Assembly (NCBI GenBank): GCA_964017065.1
Contig: OZ024785.1
Coordinates: forward strand, 3,696,588 to 3,760,587
Reading direction: 5' to 3'
Length of the DNA: 64,000 bases
Origin: Haliclona indistincta
Lineage: Eukaryota; Porifera; Demospongiae; Haplosclerida; Chalinidae
Part shown: positions 57,901-63,023 of the stretch, one piece after another
Numbering within the stretch: the stretch's first letter is position 1
Layout: each line of letters opens with the position of its first letter
Made by a program: the position numbers and the translations under genes
Notes under the pieces: model-generated
What the model saw: only the letters and a program-made list of their open reading frames with translations
What the model was told of the DNA's origin: nothing
The model's database searches: none

Positions 57901-60769
57901 CCCATCCAATGTACCAAGCATGGTGCATGAATAGCGTCCAAGAGCAGCTGGACCACGACACCCAGGACATCCCGACAAAGTAAGGTTAATTGAAATTAAA
58001 CAGCTAAAAATTGCACTAAAATAGCAATCTAATTTCAAATTTTTTCTGGGGGAGGACCCCCAGACCCTCCACTGTTTTTAAAATAAAATGCTCCCTCATT
58101 TCAAAAATCCTGCCTACGCCCCTGGTATTGAGAAAAGCACTTGATGGTAATGTTTACAGTAGGTAACAGGAAAAGAAAATAACATACCACATTGCTTGCA
58201 GTTTCCTGATGACTAAGTAGGTAATCATCCCTAGCATCCATATGTGGGCCATGAATATCTACTGCAGTACTGCCTGATGCAATAGTAGATGGTGTGATGG
58301 ACACTTCTGAGTCACCTTGTGCCAACTGAGAAAATAACCATGTATACACTTTTACAACAAGTTGTAATACACTTCCTGGAATTCATATGAATGAATATAC
58401 TATAATAATCACATGTGACAACATAAAATTATTCATACTCTTTAGTCCTTAAAAACCAGATTTTAATGTACATGAATAACTCATGCGCAGTGATATAAGT
58501 ATGAACTAATCAATCACAAATGCTCCTATTACAAACCATAATGACTACAAACTCACACTTTGCCTATTGAGCTCATTTGTTTCAAAATAACTACAGAATA
58601 AGACAACACATCATCACATTAGCTACTGTGATCATAACTAACCTGTTCATTCTCTCTGGTTGATACACTGTAACTACAACTGGACCTAAGCATTCAAAAT
58701 ACAGTGATTATGATGAATCTCACTAACTAATCATTACCTGGCTTAGTCTTGTTGTGTCTATGTACCATTAGTATGATACACATGACAATTGATAAAGTAG
58801 CAATGATCAAGATGGTGACAACAGGAAAAATGGTACCAATTATCACAATGGTAGAAGAGACAGCATCTGCAGTACAGAGGAACATACTCAAACTCTGACA
58901 GGTGATACTCCTGTGCACACATACCTGCTAAAACAGTTGGCAGGGTAGGAGAAACACTGTTGTGTACTTCTGTTATGCTGACAGGAATTGAAGTATCTAC
59001 ATGTAGAAATGATAGTATACACTCAATGTATACATAGTACAGTACCTGTAACAACAACAGCAGGACTTGATACAGTAGTTGGTGAAGATAGTGTCATGAT
59101 TAACTGAGAATGCTGATATGCAGCACTAGTGCTGTCAGTAGCTGGACTGTTGTCATACACTCTCACACTATACTCTCCTGCTGGTAGACCAGAAATATTG
59201 ACAGATCCTTTATCACTATCCTGCAGCAGTCTCTGCAGTGTCTTGTTGATGGTATATTGATTCTGGTCATCTTGTATCACTACAATCCCTGGTGCTGTTG
59301 AATTGATGGCAAATGTACACTCCACTAGTATGGAGCTAGTGTGCTGGTCAGTGGATACATCACAGTCTTGAACATCAAAGGTACCTGTATTGTGATTTTC
59401 ATGCACCATGAAAATAGTATCGTAATACAAGACTAACTCACTGAATGTTAATGGCAACTCTTGTACAATCCCTTCATTACCAACGAGGCTGATAGTAGCT
59501 GTGTAGTGTTGCTTCCTCTCAATACCAGTAGTGATGGAGTATACAATATCTCCACTACTCATTATCACTAGCTCAGGATGGTTAGTGATATCAGATGTGT
59601 TGGATTGAGGGTACGACTGAGCTGTTAGTCTCTGATCAGGACATGGCACACCTGATAGCTGAAAAACAATAATATTAATTTTAAAGTTACACTAACATAC
59701 TATTGCACGTAGTGTGACAAGGAATTCTACAATTGAAGGTTCTCTGAAGACAAGCTCTTGTGACAATATAGTTTTGAATTTATAGTTATCTATAAAATGA
59801 AAATCAATATCTGTTTAACCAACAACCAACACACTCACTTCCTGGTAGACTCAATCCAGTAACCACACTATCACCTTGTTGCTGAGATGTGAATGCTGTC
59901 ACATTAACAGTGTAGTTTTGACACAGCTCGAGAGGAGGTAGTGGACAGAAGGTATTGTTGGTAGTTTTATTGAGATAGTATTGACCAGTTTTCACGTTCA
60001 ATGTGGTAACTTTATACATTAGACCACTGGGTGGAGTCAATGGAGGATCCCACTGTACGTCACTGAGTGATGAAGTGAACCCGACATTACGAACCTGTCC
60101 AATACCTGTACAATATAGGATAGTAAGATATGTTATCAGTACATTAGTCCTGTACAGCTCACCAGGTATAGGGAGAACAGTCAGTGTAGCAGTGTTGCTG
60201 GTCACCTCACCAGGATGGAGCACACACTGTACAGTAGTGCCATTGTTCACTAGTGTTGCTGGTACAGTGAGAGTGGACTGTACTGTGCCTGGTGAAACTA
60301 CAAGGACTAAGGAGATCCCTCGTTGAATGATAGATGCAACATTTGCTGGCAGTCCATCCACTATCCATGCTATAGTGAAACCACTACCATTACAGTGGAA
60401 CAGAGCATTCTCTCCAACCAGTGCAGTCACTGACACTGGACCCTCTGTAAGTGCTAGAGAATATACATCGGGTAAGCTATTGATAATTATAATTATACAT
60501 CATTGTACTACAGAGGAACCTCTTTTACGGATACTCCAAATAGCAGACACTTTATTAAACCAGACTATTTCATAGCAATACAAAACAATTAAGATTAAAC
60601 CTTCCGTATAAGAAACACTTTTGTATAATGGACAAAAACGTTAACGGTGCCTAACTTGCATGTCTATTATGGAGAGGTTCCATTGCATTTTACCTGCAGG
60701 AGCTGTACATGTCTTGGTGGTAAAGCTGACTGAGATCGCCGTAACCAAGATGGTGATGTAAAGATGCAT
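33908..60769 (-). CDS. Large receptor-like gene (or tandem genes) with Ig, FN3, TM and long cytoplasmic tail
   Basis: Minus-strand exons are spread over about 27 kb, from a signal-peptide exon at 60694-60769 down to exons near 34 kb. Extracellular and membrane exons are 58738-60769. Cytoplasmic-type exons follow near 58643-58686, 58192-58328, 54511-54652, 51741-51838, 41468-41612, 41049-41268, 40843-40897, 40498-40789, 38137-38217, 37548-37695, 36779-37475, 35893-36720, 34660-35128 and about 33930-34090. Homologous exons repeat along the series (54.5, 51.8 and 41.5 kb), which argues for one expanded tail or duplicated neighbours. All large retroelements lie between exons. I cannot prove a single transcript; a break near 38-41 kb is possible. 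Confidence 0.5.
33930..35128 (-). CDS. Ankyrin-like exons of the receptor-like gene
   Basis: The exon 34660-35128 follows an acceptor (TTGCTACAG) and ends at a donor-like ACAA|GTATGTG. It encodes about 156 residues, including NSLSQLHVHSTTVNDHASLL and VMPLHIACEDGLIRDFINW, reminiscent of degenerate ankyrin repeats. A further exon (about 33930-34090) encodes LVTQLNAPLDTTEEYSAEED and NTNKSDVLYAAGEAVG, with no family I can name. They lie downstream of the repeat-bearing exon on the same strand. Function unknown. Confidence 0.45.
35893..36720 (-). CDS. Exon with 17 tandem copies of a nine-residue repeat
   Basis: After acceptor TTCTTCAG the exon encodes 17 almost identical SLAVESDEK units. A further stretch of about 110 residues follows, including VSRNWARVNKLKDVMSLAQR, then VFGDNYKTFINFNVV and SWLFPKRLEVELQQLVV. 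The repeat is acidic and Ser-rich, likely disordered, with Ser-Asp-Glu clusters that could be kinase sites. The conserved tail looks like a small folded domain met in ankyrin or death-domain proteins of simple animals; I cannot name it. The 27-bp DNA units are nearly identical (only two units near 36650-36715 differ), so the array was recently homogenised or expanded. Confidence 0.65.
36243..36722. repeat. 27-bp coding minisatellite, about 17.5 units
   Basis: Direct repeats of TGATTTCTCATCAGACTCGA plus CAGCTAG without spacers. Unit length is a multiple of three, so copy number changes keep the minus-strand frame. Confidence 0.97.
36779..37475 (-). CDS. P-loop domain exon, SF1 helicase (MOV10/HELZ2)-like
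   Basis: The exon encodes SILVVFGCSGVGKSSLVNGL, a P-loop (Walker A, GxxGxGKS). After about 100 residues come LAVFTAPQNVQGLFE and FFTHVLLDEGAHELKKA. The second block matches the layout of motif II in MOV10/HELZ2-type superfamily 1 helicases (xFTHxxxDEAxx), here reading DEGA. The spacing fits helicase domain 1A. The remaining helicase motifs (III-VI) are not visible in the following exons, so this is a partial or divergent ATPase. The C-terminal part is Ser-rich (PPVSSSLSPFND). An alternative is an unrelated STAND or GTPase-type P-loop. Confidence 0.5.
38401..39605. mobile_element. 1.2-kb palindromic Tc1/mariner-type foldback
   Basis: Two arms of about 580 bp (38401-38985 and 39020-39605) are near-perfect reverse complements with a short centre. 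The termini read CAGTGTTCC and GGAACACTG, flanked by TA on both sides (38399-38400 and 39606-39607), as in Tc1/mariner elements. No transposase. Arms carry mirrored reading frames of no evident meaning. It sits in an intron-like gap of the minus-strand gene. Confidence 0.8.
39608..40490. other. No gene seen
   Basis: Intron-like interval of the minus-strand gene. Overlapping frames on both strands at 39846-40336 have no recognisable motif. Confidence 0.4.
40498..41612 (-). CDS. Cytoplasmic-tail exons with tyrosine and proline-rich motifs
   Basis: Four exons. 41468-41612 encodes EQQSHYADLHHSTNPPAPPL and PVEPVQYATVQKQ. 41049-41268 encodes YESIGMPQSCEESSFGYHS and KVVYLQPSACRL. 40843-40897 encodes DTSGQLSYTQSVDANVTSDY. 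40498-40789 encodes a Ser/Asn-rich stretch. VQYATV fits the ITIM pattern (V/I/L/S-x-Y-x-x-V/I/L) and PPAPPLP fits an SH3 ligand, so the tail could recruit SH2/SH3 proteins once phosphorylated. The first exon is homologous to the one at 54511-54652. Confidence 0.55.
41632..43485 (+). repeat. Composite hairpin-ended repeat, copy C, with LINE insertion
   Basis: The left end has a doubled hairpin arm (AGGGAGGCACGGTAGTG, then AGAGAGGCACGGTAGTG). The body stops at GGCGGCTACAT (about 41716) and resumes with ACAATGTATTAGCG at about 42711 after a LINE. It continues through a short TTTC tract (about 42890-42910) to AAGAACACAGACAAG, where the BEL element begins. A further piece of the same repeat is at 49399-49510, on the far side of the BEL element. 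Confidence 0.8.
41717..42710 (-). pseudogene. 5'-truncated LINE inserted in composite repeat
   Basis: The minus strand encodes the RT palm (ILYADDMTLYRPIYTPHDYE) and on through ECHLFWTEEHT-type C-terminal sequence to FFPSTCKAWNNLNYDVVSVS. One or more stops and frameshifts. The insert is flanked by ACAT (left CTACAT, right GGACATAC), a short duplication typical of target-primed reverse transcription. About 95% similar by eye to the LINE at 24790-25285. Confidence 0.82.
43737..47822 (-). CDS. BEL/Pao Pol: protease, RT, RNase H, integrase
   Basis: 1361-residue open frame. The aspartic protease (VRVILDSGSQRSYI) is near residue 35. BEL-type reverse transcriptase follows, with FYVDDLVTG (near residue 450). 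RNase H has FCDASMGAYAAVVYL, and the integrase has an H2C2 region, DFAGPLYV, ISDNAKTF and a Glu in WWGGMFERLIK. It continues about 200 residues past the integrase core. The frame is one base out from the upstream Gag frame, with the overlap at 47726-47822, and no canonical slippery heptamer is obvious. Either a shift is programmed here or this copy carries a one-base change. Otherwise intact. Confidence 0.93.
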   Translation of the reverse strand: MYVQASRGVLLQTARAIVFNPHQPDHSLEVRVILDSGSQRSYITEQAKRSLGVASQQKKTMSVITFGSREKKQQICHTVTVGVRLKNDTHKELTLLSVPFICEPLSVPPLRIDTEGCAYLQHLELADTFDEDQFQPDVLIGADHYWDLMTGETIRGDKGPVAVYTHLGWVLSGPVTSDEATSCSTNLVTHVLGASVQCDEPSLNETLKSFWELEALGVQPNEDNSICEPINTIRFKDGRYEVELPWKQYHPTLPDNYALSQKRLQGLLKRLRQNPTLLQSYDQVIQDQIKMGIIEHAPELPTDSTQVLHYLPHHAVVRNDKDTTKLRVVYDASAKVDGKPSLNDCLLVGPKYNQKIFDILLRFRFYRVAVIADIEKAFLMIGVNERDRDALRFLWVKDANESEPVVQPLRFKRVMFGVSSSPFLLNSTIRYHLEHYRELQPELVEKLVNSFYVDDLVTGDHDLGSAFQLYTEAKRVMGEGSFNLRKFCTNNCQLQDEIDAAEQSSSMKQESLDCNAADHRGERKVLGVRWNLDDDTLIFDLREIGKLASEMKPTRRNVVSVVGKIYDPLGFLSPIVIRFKQLFQELCRAEQDWDQPLEGRLLNQWTTLVGELRLSQLIIIPRCYLPDIQQQVTSYHLTGFCDASMGAYAAVVYLLVKSDVQPQVRFVAAKTRVAPMQQTLTIPRLELLSALLLARLISSVFNTLSPLTELEPPVCYTDSEVARYWIIGEDKVWKPFVQNRVVEIRKLVTPCQWKHCPGEFNPADLPSRGTPPSELSKNDMWLNGPDWLLHKEPKENDPIQIPQECLSELTRKERQAVGGLLTAENSGIAQVMNIEEYSSLTQLLTVTALVLKFIERLWRPQESVSMVSLLSRAETLWIQESQLSLANDEHRTLKKQLGLFKDTAGIWRCRGRISNAMVSYAVKHPILLLRSHWLTTLIVRHSHERVFHNGVKETLTDLRTKYWITKARPLIKQIIHRCVLCRKIEGLPYCAPPPPPLPPFRVQQAPPFAYSGVDFAGPLYVKAGFQIAESKVYICLFTCSVIRAVHLELVPSLSTQTFLRCFKRFTARRGLPRRMISDNAKTFKAAAKTLQEIASHPEVKSYLSQHGIEWSFNIEKAPWWGGMFERLIKSTKRCLKKTIGKARLSYDELQTAVVEVEAILNSRPISFLSADDFEEPLTPSHLIFGRRLISLPDNLAYGEEEEYHPPGSKEVLTKRMRHLNTTLQRFWKRWRMEYLTELRQTHSYYNTPSGTRHISNGDIVIVHHDSKARGFWRLGRVEKTIPGRDGEVRGAVVRVGGLNPKTIRRPVQRLYPVEFNDQVTRDEQDNANDQSTESSELPDSPRRPKRNAAAIARDRILAQTM
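47726..49018 (-). CDS. BEL/Pao Gag with zinc knuckles
   Basis: 430 residues starting MSLKEKLETLSKLDDEIF. It contains the DUF1759-type Gag region (LPKLQLQPFNGELTSWTTFW) and, near the C terminus, a cysteine-rich region CFVCLRRGHISRECRSRSRC with a further CSSCGGRHHVSIC. In BEL elements this is normally continuous with the protease. The last 30 residues overlap Pol in another frame. Confidence 0.92.
   Translation of the reverse strand: MSLKEKLETLSKLDDEIFQLIDADDELIADMDEADTIKQGIYAAIVKIENSFSSVTPVAPPSSAGATPVTTTTTARLPKLQLQPFNGELTSWTTFWDEYESAIHNNSTLPDIDKFTYLRTLVTRSAKDAIAGLSLTSANYAEAISTLKKRFGGKQQIIAKHMDTLLSLEPVNTTHNVPALRRLYDQVEANKRGLKSLGVESDTYGTLLLPMLTKKLPAELRLVISRKVDEKDWTLDNVMTALEEEVKERERANEPTRDPPRRPGKEPPTSSSLVTGDNASSPFCYYCNQKHAPQLCRNVVEPETRKTVLRKSGRCFVCLRRGHISRECRSRSRCSSCGGRHHVSICGSQMQNTQAPTNEPPVKSCLNPSAPPFGHSSTPQSATRPTPMVRFANPPATTDCTFKLHEECYYKLHELLSSILTNQTIALKCA
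49399..49510 (+). repeat. Remainder of composite repeat copy C
   Basis: ACAAGCTGAATTC..CACTTCAGGTGTCAG..GGATCTATG matches the centre of the inverted-repeat section of copies A and B. It resumes briefly near 50366 (GGTCTGTTAGCAAGTC). The interval between is another insertion. Confidence 0.65.
49511..50365. mobile_element. Crypton-like fragment with palindromic end, inserted in composite repeat
   Basis: A near-perfect palindrome (49515-49693) starts GTTAGATGACCGGAAGAGGG and has GCCCGAGGGTGCAGCCCGAG at its centre. A degenerate gene follows, and near 50287 a partial repeat of the palindrome arm (GAGGGATCTAACTGACATAA). The whole block separates GGATCTATG (49510) from GGTCTGTTAGC (50366), which are contiguous in copies A and B. 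Confidence 0.6.
49719..50172 (+). pseudogene. Degenerate QRICH1/ZMYM-like (Crypton-derived) N-terminal fragment
   Basis: An ATG at 49719 opens 60 residues (MDAVPMDLDDAEDFQLTNSE). Downstream, in shifted frames, come CRFVLEAQRQDG, NPARSLYSIVAG and FLNTADPTFGRLRQTLDARM (ending at KELT). This order resembles the region before the tyrosine-recombinase-like DUF3504 domain in QRICH1/ZMYM/KCTD1-type proteins, which derive from Cryptons. Two or more frameshifts and no recombinase core, so not functional. The assignment rests on remembered motif similarity. Confidence 0.45.
50366..51048. other. No gene seen
   Basis: AT-rich intron-like interval of the minus-strand gene. No recognised exon, RNA or complete element. 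Confidence 0.4.
51051..51233. mobile_element. Short palindromic MITE
   Basis: Arms TAGTGCGTTTACACTAGC and its complement at the far end, with homologous sequence for about 65 bp inward. Flanked by TA-type sequence on both sides, consistent with a Tc1/mariner-like miniature element. Confidence 0.7.
51320..51600 (+). repeat. Dispersed repeat, copy 1 of 3
   Basis: From GGGCATGTTCTAGGCAACTT through ATTCATTGTGTTAATCACA and AGTAACATAAAAGAAG to TGATATTCC. Related copies start at 55072 and 55996, each next to a foldback centred on CCCGAGGG. Confidence 0.65.
51741..51838 (-). CDS. Cytoplasmic-tail exon of the receptor-like gene
   Basis: Encodes QKQPSQDADIYHNPPDPSLP and AAEPQCNIPGLQQ, a divergent relative of the YADL/NPPAPPLP exons at 41468 and 54511. 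A partial, decayed second copy is at about 53834-53880 on the other side of the element 51941-53766. Confidence 0.5.
51941..53766. mobile_element. 1.8-kb element with long inverted repeats made of CTCGAG palindromes
   Basis: Ends GTTCCGCGCTTTTTAGGAAT and complement, flanked by ATATCT (51935-51940 and 53767-53772). Arms are about 280 bp. Each arm contains several nested palindromes of the form CGCTTTCTCGAGAAAGCG. The interior (about 52230-53480) shows no transposase. The superfamily is not clear from a 6-bp duplication. Confidence 0.8.
54511..54652 (-). CDS. Cytoplasmic-tail exon with ITIM-like motif
   Basis: Encodes KPKEPVYADLRHPINPPAPP and LPIEPVQYATIKKSLNKN, ending ETTQSEEDK. VQYATI fits the ITIM consensus and PPAPPLP fits an SH3 ligand. 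It is strongly similar to the exon at 41468-41612, so exon or gene duplication produced at least two copies. Confidence 0.6.
54955..55088. repeat. Foldback centred on CCCGAGGG repeats
   Basis: Arms AGAACATGCCC..GGATTTATCGTG and complement meet at ACCCGAGGGTGTAGCCCGAG. Followed directly by copy 2 of the repeat at 51320. Confidence 0.75.
55072..55460 (+). repeat. Dispersed repeat, copy 2 of 3
   Basis: Same order of blocks as 51320-51600 (GGGCATGTTCTTGGCAACTT, then GTGTTAATCACA, AACATAAAAGAAG, TGATATTCCCTAG), continuing to CTCTATAAACTGTGAGTGG, which is also seen near 51640. Confidence 0.65.
55478..55862. repeat. 385-bp foldback
   Basis: Arms of about 140 bp: TGCAGTTTGCAAGTTGGTTG and its complement at the end, continuing through TGTGTAAATTAGCCATACA. 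The loop is about 100 bases. Overlapping mirrored frames have no meaning. Confidence 0.8.
55870..56025. repeat. Foldback centred on GCCCGAGGG, with repeat copy 3
   Basis: Arms GATACAAGTAGTAGTTATTC and a complement ending near 56020, with GATAAGCCCGAGGGTTTATT at the centre. The right arm leads into a third, short copy of the dispersed repeat (GGGCATGGAATAGGTGACTT onward to about 56100). Confidence 0.7.
56455..56592. repeat. Short tandem repeat of about 54 bp
   Basis: Two and a half units of GTGATTTCCCATGGAATATC plus a TACCACAGGAAGTCACAT block. Each unit is itself partly palindromic (GGAAATCA/TGATTTCC). Confidence 0.7.
56724..58130. mobile_element. Possible hAT-like element, poorly resolved
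   Basis: The left margin reads TTGGCGTAAGCAGGGGGGC and the right margin AATCCTGCCTACGCCCCTG. A GGGGGAGGACCCCCAGACCC motif, common inside such miniature elements in invertebrates, lies near 58048. No target duplication could be fixed, and the interior may hold more than one element. No gene seen. Confidence 0.35.
58192..58686 (-). CDS. First cytoplasmic exons after the transmembrane segment
   Basis: The exon 58643-58686 joins the TM exon in phase and gives GPVVVTVYQPERMNR. The exon 58192-58328 encodes LAQGDSEVSITPSTIASGST, then AVDIHGPHMDARDDYLLSHQ, Ser/Thr-rich with one YLL tyrosine. Intron-exon signals are clean for the first and plausible for the second. Confidence 0.55.
58738..60769 (-). 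CDS. Ig-FN3 type I membrane receptor, extracellular and TM exons
   Basis: Exon 60694-60769 encodes a signal peptide (MHLYITILVTAISVSFTTKT). Exon 60163-60444 is an Ig domain (Cys in FHCNGSG and VQCVLHP, 50-odd residues apart). Exon 59839-60105 is FN3-like (VGFTSSLSDVQWDPPLTPPS, then YTVNVTAFTS). Exons 59702-59789 and about 59046-59660 give more extracellular sequence with several N-glycosylation sites; a short intron near 59396-59450 is likely. Exon 58926-59000 is a Ser/Thr/Pro stalk. Exon 58738-58867 encodes a hydrophobic helix (IVIIGTIFPVVTILIIATLS) and a basic stop-transfer (HRHNK). Phases are consistent across the exons checked. Probably an adhesion or recognition receptor; ligand unknown. 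Confidence 0.82.
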
Positions 60770-61147
60770 AGCTGCTAGTTATCGCCTAAAAGAGTAAGAC
60801 GTTAGACGGTGACGAACCTAGCTAGAGTGTCAAATACCAGCCTAGCTCGGTCCGCCGGCCGAGTCACCTCGCCGGAAAAGTAAATTGGATACTGTATTAT
60901 CTATGATTGGATGATGATTGTAGAGCGAAAGGAGTAGCGATCAACACCAGCGCTGTCGTCTCGTCCACAGATCCATATACCTCAAAGGAGATAAGCTGAT
61001 GACAGCAGGTGCATGCTATGGTATCCGGGTCACGGGTCTCGATCGCGCGATCGCTGGGGTACGTGCGTTACGTAATACTTGTACATTATTGCTGACTAAA
61101 CAGAAATACTTTTCAGGTCTGCTGCTTCTTTATGGGCCAATTTCAGT

Positions 61148-61433
61148 AGCGTAACTACCGTGAGGCAGAGGAGGCGCTTGCCTCCTCGCTTTTGCCCAAC
61201 CAAAATTTTTACGAACATATAATTATATCTTGCCTATTGCAGCTGTTGCCTAACACAGATGTCTCTATCTTGCTCCCCACTCCATCCAGGCTACGTACCG
61301 CGAACACACCATGCAATGGCGCTGCTACTAGGCAGTAAAATGACGTAATTCAATGAATATTAATTAGTCATTTGCAAAAATCGCTGGCGCTTACGCGCGC
61401 GCCTTCTCGGTTACAAATTTCTAGTTACGCCCC
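61148..61433. mobile_element. Short MITE with CAG..CTG ends
   Basis: Ends CAGTAGCGTAACTACCGTGA and CTAGTTACGCCCCTG, flanked by AATTT on both sides (61143-61147 and 61434-61438). The interior holds GCCTCCTCGCTTTTGCC. A hAT-like miniature element is likely, though the duplication is shorter than 8 bp. Confidence 0.6.
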
Positions 61434-61547
61434 TGAATTTGGTTGGTAAGTTTGTTGCTAAATGAATAGTACAGATGAAGAGCTTTCGTATAAGCCAGCT
61501 TACCCCACTTCTACTCCTTTTGGTTTGAGAGATAGAGATAGAGAATT

Positions 61548-61798
61548 AGGGAGGCACTACCGTGCCTCCCTATAATGTAGGGATGAACGGAAAAACAAGA
61601 TGGCGGCTACATACAATGCATTAGCGTTCAAGCGCTGATATTTCGCCTGATGATGAATTTTATCCGTCGAAAGACACCTATAGATCTGCTCTCTGACGTT
61701 GCCCCATCTTACAGTAGCAAAGAGATTGCTCGAAATTGTTACTATAGTGACGAACCAGGAACGGTGAAAATCGAGTTTCGTCGTCTTGGTTTTCTTCT

Positions 61799-61848
<50 letters not shown>

Positions 61849-62077
61849 TTCCTTCCTTCCTTCCTTCCTTCCTTCCTTCCTTCCTTCCTTCCTTTCTTTC
61901 TTTCTTTCTTTCTTTCTTCAACTCGCCTAGCGCCTTTACGCTAGCAGTGCCGAGGCCAATACACCCACGAACAGTCATGAAATTCTCTTGGTAGGTGCCT
62001 TTTGAACTTTGTTTTTAACGAAACCAGGATATAAATTCCACGATTTCTCGATCGTGATCCATTGTCAGCTAAGTGTA
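61548..62077 (+). repeat. Composite hairpin-ended repeat, copy D, truncated
   Basis: Starts with hairpin AGGGAGGCAC..GTGCCTCCCT (61548-61571) and follows the family through the ACAAGATGGCGGCTACATAC and GATATTTCGCC blocks. A long TTTC/TTCC tract lies at about 61797-61918. It stops at GTCAGCTAAGTG, about 40% of full length. Confidence 0.82.
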
Positions 62078-62790
62078 AAAAGTTAGATAAAGATCGGGGG
62101 TTCCAGCGTTGGAAATTCTAGACCCGAAGCCGATTTTTCAGTTTGCCCCGTTACCCACCACGTCATTTTGCATCATTATAATGATATTCATAATCAGCGC
62201 TCGATTATTCATGGTGTTAATAATATTCACGCAATACCATATACTTAATATTCATGCGTCGATCGCGCGAACGATGGCTATGAAAGTGCAGCAGCAGAAA
62301 AAGCACTTTTACTGTGACTGTGGTTTTGAAACAACAGCCCTCAGTGACTACCACACAGCAGCTAGAACAGAAAAGATCAAGCGACTTAGGTGGCAAGCCA
62401 TGACAGCAAACAAGATGCAACGCCTGCATGGTCAGCTACTTTCCTGGCTGCATGAAGCAGTTCCACTACTGACCTCTTGACTTCGATTTTTCAACTTTCT
62501 AGCTTTAAGAACTCGTGATTTCTCAGCTCTAGTTCCACAACAGTTGTGTCCAGCTCGTTTTTTGTGTGTATGCATGTTTCTGTTTGATTCTTCAGTTTAT
62601 CTGATATCTTACATATTGATTTCAAAACAATATACAATTTCTTATAATTATTACTTGCTGAACTGTTAATACTATGGTATATCACTGTAATCAACATGAA
62701 CAATGATTGATCATTACCATTCAATTAAGTAGGCTACTCTGATGGTGAATATTGTCAGAAAATAAACTGATTTAATGAACATGATAGTAG
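62078..62790 (+). other. Small unrecognised ORF in otherwise empty interval
   Basis: An ATG at 62274 opens 68 residues ending at 62480 (MAMKVQQQKKHFYCDCGFET, then RWQAMTANKMQRLHGQLLSW). It has two nearby Cys and no known motif. No splice or promoter evidence; it could be a gene fragment. The remainder to 62790 shows nothing I can support. Confidence 0.25.
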
Positions 62791-62859
62791 AAATTACGTA
62801 CATATCTGTCTGAAATATATCAGAAATGCCTGTACTATTTTTTCAATAAATGGACTTTT

Positions 62860-63020
62860 TTCCAAAATGGTCTTTACCCACCCACCCTCTTTTTTGGCTT
62901 CGGGTCTGAAACTTTTAGTACAGGAACCCCCTGATAAAGATACAACATCATAACTTAAACTGTTCCAAAGTTTAGTTGAAGAAGGAAATAATTCAAAAGA
63001 AGCGAAGAATTGATTAGTTT
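62860..63020 (-). pseudogene. LINE C-terminal remnant
   Basis: The minus strand reads FFASFELFPSSTKLWNSLSY, the conserved tail motif of the CR1/L2-like ORF2 seen at 41.9 and 32.4 kb. Short and cut by the P-like terminus at 63024. Confidence 0.55.
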
Positions 63021-63023
63021 TAG

